64,000 nt of DNA from Osmia lignaria lignaria (GCF_051020975.1 NC_135037.1:8804001-8868000); one strand, 5' to 3'. Shown: positions 26,695-39,700, counted from the stretch's first letter. Numbers and translations: made by a program. The notes: generated by a model from the sequence alone, not told the origin.

Positions 26695-27797
26695 TTAACT
26701 TTTACTGAAGGTGTACGAGTAGCCATCTGGAGTCCTATTAAAATTCAGTTTCCCTGGTGGATAAAATCTTCGAGGTGGTGGTGTTGTAATGGCGTTGTAT
26801 TGTGGCAATGGCCTTGCAGGGGGTTGATACTGTGGTCTGGGGTTGTGATATGAAGGAATAGATTGAAATTCGGGTGCAGGTTTGTACTGATATTGCGGCT
26901 GAGGTTGATACACAGGTTGTGGTTGAGGTAGAGGTTGAGGCTGAGGCTGAGGCTGAGGTTCGTACACTGGTTGACTTGGACGTTGATACTGCTGTGGAGG
27001 CGGATCGTATCTTGGTGACTGATAATCAGGTGGATTGTATCTTGGTGGTTGATAATCAGGTGGATTATACTGTGGCAGAGGCTCATATTCCGGTCGAGGT
27101 GGAACTTGCGGAGGTGGAACAGGGATACCATCTCCAGTAGCCTGAACAGATAAAATATAAGTTAATAAAATATAAATTGTTAATTAATTAAAAAAAATTA
27201 AAATCATTAATATTTAAGTGTAACTTTCATAAAGAAATCAAATTAAAACAGAAAATCACCAAAATTTCAACAGGAAAAGCTTAATAGAAAAACGAAAGAT
27301 TTAATGTGGTACTCCAACGTACATACCTGAAAACCATTTTTACCAGCAGTGTACGTCACCGTACGTCTTTGACCCGTCGGATCAACGTAGGAGTAAGACC
27401 CACGACGATTTCCATAAACGTCGCTTTCTTCTTTGAATTCCACGCCATCTTCTTGCGAATAAGCGGCGCCAAAAGTCCCGTCTCCGGCTAAATATCTCGC
27501 ATCACTTAAAATTGCTGCCTGTTGCGGTGGTTGGTGTTGACCACTCGACGATTGACACGATATCAGTGTGACAGTGCAGATTAACAGGGTCTAATTAATT
27601 CAAATTTGAAACTTTAGCAGAATTCCTTATTAAATATTTAAAATAAGCAATTAAACGTTTTTTAAATAAACTACATGGTATTGCAAGTGTATCACAGATA
27701 TAAAGTGCAAGTGATCCACTATTGGTACAATGATACAATGCGCCCTGAGTAGTTTGATACGAAATTGAGAGTAAGTACTCACGAATAGAGTATCCAT
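26695..27797 (-). CDS. RR-1 chitin-binding cuticle protein with Pro/Gln-rich tail
   Basis: Three exons on the minus strand join in phase: 27797-27783, 27590-27327 and 27141-26695, giving 241 aa. Exon 1 is only five codons (MDTLF); exon 2 finishes the signal peptide (TLLICTVTLISC), with cleavage likely near CQS. Residues about 45-100 form a Rebers-Riddiford domain of the RR-1 type: AAYSQEDGVEFKEESD, GNRRGSYSYVDPTGQ, RRTVTYTAGKNGFQ, then ATGDGIPVPP. RR domains bind chitin in the cuticle. The third exon encodes a Pro/Gln/Tyr-rich tail with PDYQPPRYN-type and PQPQPQ repeats, ending GYSYTFSKS. A TATA box lies 71 bp upstream of the ATG. It is transcribed away from the three Q-rich genes to its right and shares their tiny-first-exon layout. 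Expression in epidermis around moulting is expected for the family, not shown by the sequence. Confidence 0.92.
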
Positions 27798-27867
27798 AAT
27801 GGAGTGACAACAACAACGTGAGGCGATGAGAAGTACAACAGTGCCGGAAGAATCATCGAGAGGGGCG

Positions 27868-27874
27868 TTTTATA
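27868..27874 (-). promoter_or_regulatory. TATA box of the RR-1 cuticle gene
   Basis: TATAAAA on the minus strand lies 71 bp before the ATG, in the context CCATATAAAACGCC. Transcription would start near 27840, leaving a 5' UTR of about 40 nt, like the Q-rich genes to the right. Confidence 0.65.
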
Positions 27875-28822
27875 TGGCACATTGGATCACGTTGACCTGA
27901 AAAGACCTTGATAGTTGCCTGCGCGCCCTGGCTCTAGAATAATGCTATTGCACTATGATCTCCTACCACGCCTTTCGACTACCACTCAGCTTTCCTCCTG
28001 GTTACTTGCACTGACATTTCTTGGAACAAAGTTCTCACTGTCGAACTATAGTAAACATTTGCATCGCCATTGGTGCAAGAATCTTTTCGGTATTTTATTT
28101 ATCCCTTGCATCGCTTGTTAGATATTTCAGTAACAACTTATTAACAAGGAGCAATTGAAAATAAATGTTGTTGCGTATCTTGATTATATCCACCGAGCAA
28201 TATAGATCTAAAAAAACTAGACATGCTTTTGTTTTCAAGGGGTTTTGAATTTGTCCTTTGAGAACGGATGCCATCTGTTGTATCCTAGTACAAACATGTG
28301 AAACACTTCGCACTGCAACAGTCTAACATATGTTGATGGTAATAGCAGATTACTTCGATATCAAAGAATATATCCCATCACTGGCAATCAGTCATTCTTT
28401 TATATTAGTGTCTACGCTCGCGGTTAGATAGCAATAGTAGTACATACTGTTTTCATAGAGCGCGGTAGTTTTTAATTTAAAAAAACATAAAAATAGTAGT
28501 AGCAAAATATTCTCAGCTTTTTAAATTAATTAATTTAAAATAATAGAATCTCTCTGACTGGTGTTGAAGCATTTAATTAAAAAATCTTTTGTTATTGTAC
28601 CATAATAACTTAAAATACTCCGACAGAATATATAATAAAAACTGTTATGCAACAATATGTGTTAAAAATGAAAGTGAATAAAAAATTAGCACCTGGATTT
28701 TACTCATTTCACTTTCCTTTAAAACAGTTGAAAATTGTTGCAAATTATTACATAATAAAACAGTCTAATTATACTTTCATTGTATCATTTTACAAAAAGA
28801 TGTGTGCAGCTGATATTAAGCG

Positions 28823-28920
28823 GTGATGGTAAGGAACGCATTAAAGTCGAACACCTTTCAGTAAATGCATTATTTCCGGTATATCGTTCACACGAGCACC
28901 GAGTAATCTTGTTTTTCCGG
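28823..28920. repeat. Diverged direct repeat, copy 1
   Basis: This 98 bp sequence matches 29076-29173 without gaps at roughly three quarters of positions. Shared blocks include ACCTTTC, AATGCA, ATTTCCGGTATA and TTTTCCGG. Conservation is uneven, with tight blocks separated by free positions, which hints at duplicated binding sites more than at a recent copy. Confidence 0.6.
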
Positions 28921-29075
28921 CTAGATTACAATCTAGCGTTGCTTTGAATATCTGGTTTAAGAAACAAATATAGTAGAATTCAAAAAAATTCAAATACTAT
29001 AAAAATTATAATTATTTTTCAAAAAAAAAACGAATATAGTTTAGACTAATTAATGATGAAAGATTTTCCAAATGA

Positions 29076-29173
29076 ACGATGGTAACAAATGCCTGAAAGA
29101 CAAAAACCTTTCGGTTAATGCACCATTTCCGGTATACCATTCGCACGAACAATGAGTTAATTTGCTTTTCCGG
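29076..29173. repeat. Diverged direct repeat, copy 2
   Basis: Second copy of the 98 bp sequence at 28823-28920, offset by 253 bp in the same orientation. It lies in the intergenic space between divergently transcribed cuticle-type genes and could be part of a shared enhancer; this is inference. Confidence 0.6.
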
Positions 29174-32100
29174 TGTATACAGGTTGTTAACACGAATCGA
29201 GCCGAGTTGCGTTCTATTTTTGAGTAGTTCGATGGAAACGCAGTTCTTCCTCAGCCGATAGACTTTCTCCGTCTGTTTCCGTGCAACGAATCTTTTTTTC
29301 TCGTCGTGCCTTTCGAATATCATCGAGGAACTTTCCTCATCGAAGGTCCCCGTTTTTTGATCCGGCTGTAGCAGAATCTTTTTTCCGTCACCAATTAACT
29401 TGTTGATTCAATGTGTCTTACAACCAGATCGTTCGTTTTCGAGGTCCCTTCTCCATCGTGACCGATGAAATTATCCTTTCGAAAAGGAAGTTGATAGTTT
29501 TTACAATGGCTCGTTGGAAAAACACTATCCAAGGTGAAGCAAGGCGTGGAAAGTCCCGTTTAATGAACGGGACTAACTATGAAGATGTAAAAAGAGCTCG
29601 TATGTGCCGTTTGCTTTCTCCTTGCTCTATTTTTCTCGGGAACGGAATATATGAAGAGGTATTTGCTTTTTATAGGGAAAACGTTGCTTACATTTATGTA
29701 ACTTGCTCTCGTTTTCTTGCATTTCTAAATGATTCCAAAAGATATTAATTATAAGATGTTTCTCATGGGATGGGTTATTAGGGATCCATGGTATCTAGCA
29801 AAGATACAAATTTAACCGTCTGAAAGTTTATCACTAACATCACGACAATTTGTATTTAATTTTAGACTCCTTTTCATTTCCATTTTCTAAATTTTAAACT
29901 ATTCTACTTTTTTAAACATTATTTTTCAAAAATATGAAAATTTTCTGGATTGCAATGGAATTAGTTAATCCTCGCACCCTAAACTCAGAGTTATTTTGAC
30001 CTTGTGTATATATTATTATTTTAAGTTTTGTATATAATTATAATAGTATTCTTATGGGTCAGAGCGATCCTGTACTCCACCATTGCATCACTCATTCGTC
30101 TTCCAAGGGTTAAAGAATCTTTTATAAATTAACAAAAAGAATGGAGTAAAGTATATCTTAAATAAATTATATCCTGCATAAACGTTCTAATCGTGTTCTA
30201 ATATCAAACTCTATAGTTTCTCATAAATTTCAATTCATATGTGGCAATAACAGAGATCAAGGAATATCCAGTTCATATTATTGAGACATAATATATGTAC
30301 ATTCACATCTGTTGCAAAACATATTGTAATCTATGATGTGAATCATAGTCTGAATTCATCTCTTAAATATGTAGGTACTTTCACCCATGGATTGCTAAAT
30401 GCAGAATACTTTCCTATTTTTCTATTGATAATAAAAAATTTTATCTTCTCGTTTACTCTTGTCTGACTAAATCGTATTCGAACAAAGAAAGTAACAATTA
30501 ATTACATTCTACGGTAACACGTAATAACGAGGAACGTTGGATGAATTAATTATGGATTTGCAGGAACAGAAATTGCTGTCAAAAGCAAAAGTTACGTTAC
30601 ATTCTTGTGTACCTTAGAACAGTGTAACGTAAAAAACTTCCTGCTTTCGTACTTTTCCCACTCTTTCCAGAAGTACGTGTCGTAATGAAGGTAACGAGGA
30701 TCTGGTAATTTCGAAAATTACTGTGATTTTTCAGTCATCGTAAAAAAAAATGCCGAGGTTTGCCTCCTTAGAACTCTGGTTTATGAGGTTTTTCAGAGTT
30801 CCTTTAGAACCTATTACTGCTCCCTTCTATTATGTTCAAATAATATCCTCTAATTTTGTTCGCACATTTTTTTCACTGTAATCGACTTGATAAATTTTCG
30901 TCCCGGAAATCAGTTCCGAGAACCGTTCTTTCGTAACGAGAAAATAAAATTTTTGGTCATTTTTGTTGAAAAAATTGATCACTAAACAGTCCTTCGCATT
31001 AAAAATTGAAAGTAATATTAAAACTTTCAATTACAGTTATTATTGTAATAAAATTTCTTGATTATAAAAGGATTTAAAATTCATTTTTGTTATCAAATTC
31101 TTCTTATTGTAACTTGTTAATCATAATTACTATTTTAATGCAACTTCTCACTCGAAGACATTAATCTTGTTATCATGAAATCACGTACCTTAGAATTAAG
31201 ATTCTGTGAAACTTTCTCTTTAAATCAACCAATAATTATCTACTTGACTAAAAATGTACGAATAGAATAATTACGTTGCACTGCTGAAGACATCAATTTC
31301 TGCATATACACCATTCCTCGTTAATTAATTTTTTGTAAAGGTGCATTTACTGATGCACTTCCTATGAAGGACATATATCCGAAATATAATATTTATTCAT
31401 AGTACCATATTAATATGGTGTCAAACATATAATTTTACTATTTTAGCAGCAAGATTTTCATAAGTACCTTAATTGTTTAAATCAAATTAAAGAGTACATT
31501 AAAATGAGTTATACAGATTTTAAATCAGCTTGTATATAAAACTGATATATTTGCATTGAATTGCATGTTCACTCTTGGGACACGAGGATGCATCCGAAGA
31601 TAAGCCGTTATTTACAGTCTGTCCTGTTGCATTTTTATGCACTGGAAAGTTCAGGGGCGCAACAATGGTACTCAATCGTGTTGATTCAAAATTTTCGAGG
31701 AAACTCGATAATTTTATCGTCGTTTCTTGTTTTTCCATACAAAGTATCCTAGATTCTTTTAACAAAGGACAAGAGTTTATTCTGTAGATGCAAATAAGAA
31801 TAAAATGTTAAATTGGAGAGAATCAATCTCTTCAATGTTTATTTACTGAGAATTTTGAAATAAAAGATTTTTTTTATTAATTATCACATATTTTAACACT
31901 CTGTACAGTAGATGATTTTTTATTCTACTGTTTTGAAATTCGTCGAAGTTGTTATTAGCTTTCATCAATAACTGCGATTTAAAGCAATTATTATAGGAAA
32001 CCGTTTACACGTTGTAAAAGTCGTATACAATCTGTATGCAAAAAACCGCACATGGGAGAACAGCCTTTGTCTTTCTTCTGAAGTTATTGCATCCTGATTA

Positions 32101-33186
32101 CTATTACTCTGAAACTGTTTTTTAATTTGCAGAATAATACCTGTTATGATGTGTAAAGTATAGCATGAGGATTTATTATGTAAGTTGGAAAATTAGATCA
32201 TAATTCCACTCTATTATTTAATACCATATTTAGTGGTATTGGTGATTATTATTATAAATTATTAAATTCCATAAATGTTGCTTAGCTAAAATTATGTAAT
32301 GATCCATAGTTAAATTGAAAATCATTAATAAAAAATAAAAAATGAAATGAAGGTTGACTGAGAAAATATTTAAAGATAATTTTGTGTATAATGAAGAAGA
32401 CTAATTTGAAAAAAGAATGACACCTCTTGTGACATTTTCTATTCCTTTAAAAGCAACACAGCTGAAGCTATTTTCTCCCGTGTTGTGCTTTAATAGAGCA
32501 CAAGAGAACTATTTGATCCATGAAACCGGTTTCATTGATTTCAAGATTTCTTTGACTTACAAAGGAACGATTGAGTAACAGCTTGTCTTAATTTCGTGCT
32601 AATTACAACGCGGTATGCAGTAGCTTTTTCTAATTTCTTCTAATTAATAATAAATGTTTCAAATTAAAAGTTACGTTGTTAATATTATTAAGATCAAAAG
32701 AAGCACCCATAGGTACTACCTACATCCTTTCGTGAGACTGTGAATGTTCAAGATATCAAATTTTCTGACTACCATAATAACACATTAATTACAAATTAAA
32801 ACAAGGAACTACTTCTTCATGGAGTAGTAGCAAAGCCATGGGAAACTGAAGTAGCAATAGCTGCTGCCTTTATCCTTTCGTCAGGGTAGCACTTTCAACA
32901 TAATTGATTATCTAGTTATCCTCTTGAAATTCTAATTGTAAATTAAGAAAGATCGTTTCTTTTGCGAAGTAGCAAAGCGGGGTAACCTAGGACACCTCGT
33001 TGTCCACAGCTTCCTAGATCAACTTTGTAAGCGGGTTGCGCCAGCGACGCGACGCATTCTCGCAATCGGCCACGATAATATCCCGAGGGCCTCGGTTCGC
33101 TCATTACCCAGAGGCAGAATTACTTTAAAAGTAGGTAGCCACCGTCCGTCTGCTTGGCCGACCAATTACACCGGGCCGACTACCAG

Positions 33187-33193
33187 TATATAG
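33187..33193 (+). promoter_or_regulatory. TATA box of the first Q-rich gene
   Basis: TATATAG in the context CCAGTATATAGAAGAGCC lies 93 bp before the ATG. The expected start of transcription is near 33217, giving a 5' UTR of about 60 nt. Confidence 0.6.
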
Positions 33194-33279
33194 AAGAGCC
33201 ACGGAGGCCCTGTTAGCTGATTTCTGCTCGTACACCCGTGAATCAAACATCCACCATCGGTTTCTTCTCTCCACCAAAC

Positions 33280-36200
33280 ATGAGACTTCCAGTGAGTGTG
33301 AAATCCTCTTCAAACTATTCCATGGTGGTCCGAGTTGTTTAACTGTATAGAATTTCTTCGGGGGGTTTCAGTTTGAGTGTTGTTCAGTTATTAGGTTCTT
33401 TGCTTGGTTTCAGTGAGTGATACAATTATAGTGTACTTGTGATTGAAGGGTTGTCAGTGACGGAAATTAATCTCTTTAAATGTTGAGGATAAGTGAAGAC
33501 TGTTGAATGGTGATGAGGGTTGATTGGGTCGTTTGGCACTTTTATTTATGGATTTCTAAAATTCTGATTTTGTGATGTTCTATAAGCGAAAATTCAGTAA
33601 AGGAAATAATTAAAAAAAAAAGATTAGAGAAATATTATTTTGAATGATATTGATACTATAGTAATAGTGCAATGTAGGAAATTAAAAACTTGAAATTTGT
33701 AATTTTTTAATTTGTATTATTAAGTATAGTCAACTTGGTAATTAATATAATTCGATTTAATTAAAATTAGTAGAGTTTCCTTACTTACGTTTATATAATA
33801 TCCTTTTCTTGTTTCTACTTGCAGAACGTAACAATAAGGTTTGATTATTTAACTTCAGAATAGGTTGCATGATGATAAGAATGGAATGTTCATTACTGAG
33901 AAGTGTATTTTTTAACGCTTTCTTAGCACAGTTATGTTACTTTCGACACAGGAACTACTTTTCTATTACATGTAGTCACTTAAATTTTATTTTATATTAC
34001 TTTCTCACTTTATTAATTTATTTTAGTTTTCAAAATCTTTAAATGATTATAAGCTTTATTGATTTAATTATAACAAAAATTCTTCGTTAATAATTACACA
34101 ATTAGTTTTTCCTTGTTACGTTTATAAATTAAGATTGAATTTGAGTTATTAATTTTTCGGTATCATTAAAGTGGAATACCTGTTAAATATTCAATTCTTA
34201 ATTCCTCATTCATTAGTAAATATATTGCATAGTTATTTAACAGTTCAAGGTTCGATTCACTCATGCATGTTTGGACTTGGCAATACTAGTAAGCCTTTGC
34301 ATGCTTCATACGATACTGAAATGAAACTGACTTTGCATAAAATTCTAAATATCATGAATCATAAACAAAATTTTACATTTAAAAAAAGAAATGAGGCTTT
34401 CTAGAAATGGGAAGGATCTTCACCTATTTCACCTATCTTTACCCGAATTAAATAAAAAAGATCAAGTTATTTTATCAAAAATTGCAATATTGCAAAAATC
34501 ACTGCAAGATTAAGTCCTGCATATTTGAAAATTAGTAGAATTTCCCTGCTAAGCACGACTTAAACAATTCGTTCCAACAGTTTTCAACAATTCAGAACAG
34601 TTACGAGACGGAAATCCTTCTAGGTACTTAGTTTGTTCATTGAAACATACTCAACCTCGATTTCCCACAATTAAAAGTTATTAAGAAACAATTCAGCATG
34701 GTCTCTGGCTTAACTTTACGATAATTCCAGTATTATGGAAGGAAGTGAAACGTTACGAGGCATTATAAAGTACGATTGATGGTTAGTTGTAACACGCTCG
34801 GTTTACGATAAGTAACGGGATAAAAGCGGAAACGTAGCATGGTAGTGAAATGTTTTACCGAACAAAACGATCGTACGAATTCTCTTCCGCGTGCGATGTC
34901 TTCGCTCTCAGTTTCTTTCGATCCGAAGAGAAAGAGGAGTTCACTTTCTAACGGATCCCATTACAGTTACAGCATCGTTGCATTCGTCCGTTCAGGGTTG
35001 GTTCTCATGGCGATTCATTTATCCACCGTTTTATCTGTTTACAGATTCTACTGATTGCTTTAATTTTGACAGTGGTGGCACAAGAGAACGCGCAGCGTTC
35101 TGCTCGAACCCCTCAGGCTCAAATCAGGTATCAAGATCCCAATGGTGAGTACATAATTAATTTATTCAATTATTTCAAATAATCAAGAAAAATCCTCCCA
35201 GAAGATTTGCACATTTTTTACTTATATAAGTACCAACCACATCAAATAATTTATAATTGTACAATTTTATTATTAAATCATTAACATTAGAACTACCAAA
35301 GAGGACAAAATGACTGGTTTTCAGTTTCTTATTTTAAATTATAAATTTTATCGAGGTATTTTTACGTTTACTGTATATTAAATTACGTTTCATCCCTTAT
35401 CTATTTAGTAATCTACATCGGTACGTCGGTAATTCCAGTGTTAATATCTTCTTTTGTTGCAGGTCTGAAGGTGGACTGGAAACTATTCTCTCCCCAGACC
35501 CAATTGCGATCTCAGTATCAAAATTTGCAAATTTCTCAACAAGAACAATCTTCTACTTCTGCCAATGCTGCACAAGCTCATCCCCAGCAACAGGCACAAA
35601 GGCGACCTCAACAATCTCAGCTACTGCAAATCGACCCAGACGAAGTGCAGTACAAATCGTACTCACAGCCTCAAGCTCAAGCAGCAGCTCAGCAAGAACC
35701 CAGTCAGATACAATACAAAACCTATGAACAGCCTCAAGTCCAAGCAGCACCTCAACCAGATCCTCATCAACAGCAGTACAACGCCTACGTACAAGCTCAA
35801 CCTCAACCAGAGGCTCAACCAGATCCCCAAGCGCAATACAACGTGTATGAGCAGTCTCAAATTCCAGCTGAAACTCAGCCAGACCAAAATCAGATACATT
35901 ACAACACCTACTCCAATGCCCGGTCGCATGCCAAACAAGTGATTCTAGAAAATTACAAGCCACAACGTCATTACGCTGAACAACCTACTCAACAGTACAC
36001 TTCGAACGTCATAGCTCCTCAGGATCAGCAATTAGCAAACGCTGATTATTCTCAATACGATCAGTCGGAAAGTTACGAGCAAATAGAGCAACAGAAGTCC
36101 AGGCGGGATTACGCGAATAGTGGATTTCAGGGTAGAATCGTGTACAAACACGAATTGGAACAGCAACAACAGCAGCAGCAGCAGCAGCAGCAAGAGCAGT

Positions 36201-36511
36201 ACGAACAGCAGATCGATCATGTAAAAGTGCCTATTGAGAATCTTCCTGTTCCACCACCTCAGAAGCTGATCTTCCATAAGAACATGCCTAGGGAGATTCA
36301 AGAGTTATTGCAATTCCAAGCTGAATTACCATATAATGTAATCGCAAACAGCATCAGTTACAAGCCGAAGACGGTGTTCGTGCCTAAACCGTTGCCGCCT
36401 GAAACTAAAGGGCCTTATAGCTACCGCAGCAAGATCTATTACGTGAATAATGACAGATACGAGCCGGATTTCGAATCGATTAAACCTGTTGAAGAGGAAC
36501 AGAATCATTGA
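33280..36511 (+). CDS. Secreted Gln/Pro/Tyr-rich repeat protein, cluster member 1
   Basis: Three coding exons join in phase: 33280-33291 (MRLP only), 35045-35144 and 35463-36511, giving 386 aa. Exons 1-2 make a clear signal peptide (MRLPILLIALILTVVAQ). Exon 2 ends at YQDPN with a phase-1 intron, and exon 3 opens GLKVDWKLF, a junction shared with the second member (YNDPSGSRVNWRSY). About five 20-22 residue repeats follow, of the form Y-K/N-x-Y-x-Q-x-Q, each ending in a Gln/Pro-rich stretch. A long poly-Gln run comes next. A conserved C-terminal block contains REIQELLQFQAELPYNVIA and then a Tyr/Pro/Lys-rich end. I do not recognise a named family. The signal peptide, low complexity, Tyr/Gln content and location beside an RR-1 cuticle gene suggest a structural cuticle or other extracellular matrix protein. 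The frame is intact; a TTAA element lies in intron 2 and a hAT-like element just after the stop. Confidence 0.85.
35281..35444. mobile_element. TTAA-type miniature element in intron 2 of Q-rich gene 1
   Basis: The left end TTAACATTAGAACTACCAAAG and the reverse complement of the right end, TTAACACTGGAATTACCGACG, match over their first ~18 bases, with TTAA at both borders. At 164 bp it fills half of the 318 bp intron and ends only 18 bp before exon 3, so its right end supplies part of the acceptor region. Confidence 0.6.
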
Positions 36512-36550
36512 ACGAGGATTTTTGAGGTAGAGGATTCGTTTCATGATTGG

Positions 36551-36710
36551 CAGTGGCGGCTCGTAGTTGAAAATTGTGCTGTTTCAGAAAATTTTTAGTC
36601 TTTGTTTTAAAAAACCGGCAGTGTGGGGGAGACACTGCTCTCTCTCCCGCGCAGCTTCGCGCGCAGCTTCCTGCGTGCGCATGCGCACACAATCAAACAC
36701 CACGCCGCTG
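36551..36710. mobile_element. hAT-like non-autonomous element in a 3' UTR
   Basis: The left end reads CAGTGGCGGCTCGTAG and the reverse complement of the right end reads CAGCGGCGTGGTG, the CAG-type short inverted termini common in hAT elements. It begins 40 bp after the stop codon of Q-rich gene 1 and is GC-rich against AT-rich surroundings. It includes a perfect NRF-1/Ewg-type palindrome, TGCGCATGCGCA, at 36676-36687. The flanking 8 bp do not form a clear target duplication, so the class is tentative. Confidence 0.5.
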
Positions 36711-39700
36711 GAACTAGGAAGCACACAGTTCCATACAAAGATTTTTGTATCCTTTTCATAAATTGGGGGATGGCTACTGACATTAAGCTTAAGGATTATA
36801 TATTGTACAAGCATAAAGAAAGAATTACAGAGAAAAGGATTCATTATATTAAATGTTATCGATAATATCAAGTGGAAATAGGAGGTGTCGCAGTTCCACA
36901 GTGCCTGTACGCGAGTCGTCACTGATGATTGGTGTGTTGAAATTGGGATATGTTTGGGGAAGTTTGAAGAAATTTGAAGATGTTTAAAAAGGTTTGAAGG
37001 AGTGGCGAAGGGACTAAGAATAAGTTTGTACATTTCTGTGCTTTAAATTATTATAATATGATTATAATATTAAGGTTAGTTTGGAGGGATAAGCAGAAAA
37101 TTTAAATTGAAAAGTGAAATGATCGTGTGCTAAATAATTCTACCTATAATGTGTCTGATTGTACATGTCAATTTCCATTGCACCATTTAACGAGTTAGGG
37201 TATTTAATTTCAGCTAAATAGCAATTGCAGTAAGTATCGAACGAAAATACGAAATTTTACTCCTTCATATTTCCCTCAGACTCTCAACTTTCTCTGTGAA
37301 ATAGAAGAATTAAACACTTACCTTTCTTGCTTCAACGCGTTGAGGAAAAAGGAAGTTGTTAAGTTTCTGGGTTATAAACGAAATTGAATCTTGTATTTTT
37401 AAGTTGCACGAAATATTTATCAATCTTCTCTGTGTTAACATCACCAACTCTAGCTTTAATTGTTTGCTCTATTAACTATCTTCTATAGCTTTAAACGGGC
37501 ATAGTTATTTGTTACCTCTGACTTCAATATTGTTAGACAAATTAATCAATGAGGATCTGTAACGAATGTTTATGCATTTATAGAATATTAAAACATCCCA
37601 GAAATATGTAAAATATACAAAATGAACAAATTAAAATAATATAACATTTTAAATGATTCAAAGGGCAAAAGTATTTTATAAAAATATATATGTGCATAAA
37701 CATCCGTAGCTTAATTATTACATTTCGTGTTAAAATAATATTGTATATTTAATGTAAATTATATCAATAATTAATTTTTCCAGGATAAACATTTTTTTAC
37801 CGAAACAATTGACTTTTACTTTACTGGTTCTACCATTCAATTCCCACTAATTAATCAATTATTCTTCCAATAATAATTACTTGATATTATTACATATACA
37901 AAAACAAAGAAGAAAGAAAACTAATTACTATCCTTTATTTTTCTAAAGCGTCTAATTGATCTATACAATTTTATTAGGAGTGAAAGAAAGCAGAAAGAAT
38001 GTACTTGAATACTTTCCATTTCATCAGATCCTCTATTCCATCAAATAAATTATTCAAATAATTTCCCTCGCGCTACGAAACCAATTCACCATTCTAGTAC
38101 ATAAAATTTTTTCCATCGCGTGTCGGTGAGTGACTGGAAGCAGCGTGAACGGAACTTCCGGCGTAAAAGTAACTTACAAGTTAGTTTCGATTACGAAATG
38201 GTTATCGATCTGTCGAGCACCGCTTCCGAGGTGAATTTGTTAATCCTTTCGCTATAGTCTGCCATAAAGCATTTACATTTCAATACAATAAAAATTTCCA
38301 TATGAGCATCAAAACCAAAAACATTCTATGCTAATAAATTTCTCGTAGCAAATAAAAATTTACGAACAAAATCATTAGATGTTATATTAAATTAGATAAT
38401 TTAATATAAAAACGTATGAATACAGTTTCCGACAGAATTAAAGAGATTCTTCAAAAAAGTTTATTATTTTTTCTAAATTTATTAGAGGTGTAGTCTTGGA
38501 GTTTGTGCAGATTGTAAATCATGTATTTGTTAACTTTGTTGTTAAGATAAATCTGTTCTTATTAAGTCTTTAGGTAGAAAGTCCGATGGTTTCCACCTTT
38601 CTAATAAAGACTCATGTTCGATCGGTGATAATGGAAAGCGATATCTTGTGTCGATTACGCATAGACTGATGGAAAGTAAAAGCATTTGTTTGCTTGATGA
38701 TATCTGGTACGGAACTGGATATAAGATTGCGATTCAGTGAAATTTAAGATCATTGTCAGGAAGTAATGATACGTAATGCTTAGTTGAATACCAGCTAGCT
38801 AATTAATACTTTGACGGCCATACATCAGCTGTTTTATATGAATTTTCATACGAAATTATTTCCTCCAACTTTGTTTCAAGAGATACATTTTATGATTATA
38901 ATAAATTTTATCTAGGTGGTCGTTGTATGTATTTTATTTTTCTCACCTTATGTATATTATCATTATAAAAGTATACAGTCTGGTCAGTGAACTGCGAAGG
39001 GAGTAATGGATTAGTATAAGTTACTATAAAAACGAAAGTTGCAGCACGCTAAAGTGCAAAAGCGTGCATAATGCAATTGCCAAGAGTAACATGAATCGAT
39101 GCATAATGCGTGAAGGCCACGAGAATAATTTGCATGTTCTTCCTTGTCCGGTGAAATGCTGTCACTTTCGTCATGAAATCTAACAAGGTACAATGACTTC
39201 AGAAAAAGATTGCTTTAACAAATTTAAGAAATTTTATGTTTACTTTTAAATGGACTAATATTCAAGGAATTTTAAATAAATCATAAATTCTTCTTATTCC
39301 TTACTAAAATGAATCAAATTACAAGTGTTTTAAAATTTTCACAGATTTTGAAATTTTTCTAGTAAAAATAGTACGACGATGTTATTCATCTCTGTTACCT
39401 AAGTTTAGCACGAATAGATTCATTAAGTGATGAACAGGATCGTTGCACCGTAACCTTTGAGTGCTTTGTGCCTGGGAAACGCATCTCTGAATCGCATTCT
39501 AGGACGATGGCTTCAACGTGTACCGAGGATGCAATCGAGTACTGTTTTACATGTAACGAGGATCTGTATAATGTATAGATTCGCATCAACTAGCTTCTAT
39601 TAGTTCCCGAAGTGTATTCAGAATGAGAACGAGATAATTGAATGCAATTTCTTGCAGTAAGAAAGTTGACATTTCTTCTTTCAACATAAATAAACATTGT

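Larger units (their letters stand above)
27798..33279. other. Intergenic region between divergent cuticle-type genes
   Basis: The 5.5 kb interval holds the promoters of the minus-strand RR-1 gene at its left end and of the first Q-rich gene at its right end. A 98 bp sequence occurs twice in direct orientation (28823-28920 and 29076-29173). A fragment at about 29967-30110 with TTAA-CCCT-type ends may be another decayed miniature element. The open frame at 29413-29748 lacks a good start or splice context and is not considered coding. No gene seen. Confidence 0.5.

Noticed and set aside
29413..29748. 111-codon open frame on the plus strand
   Set aside because: Residue composition looks random, no good start or splice context, and no relation to neighbours.
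35553..36301. Leu/Val-rich open frames opposite Q-rich gene 1, and similar ones opposite gene 2
   Set aside because: They are antisense shadows of CAG/CAA and CCA codon repeats.
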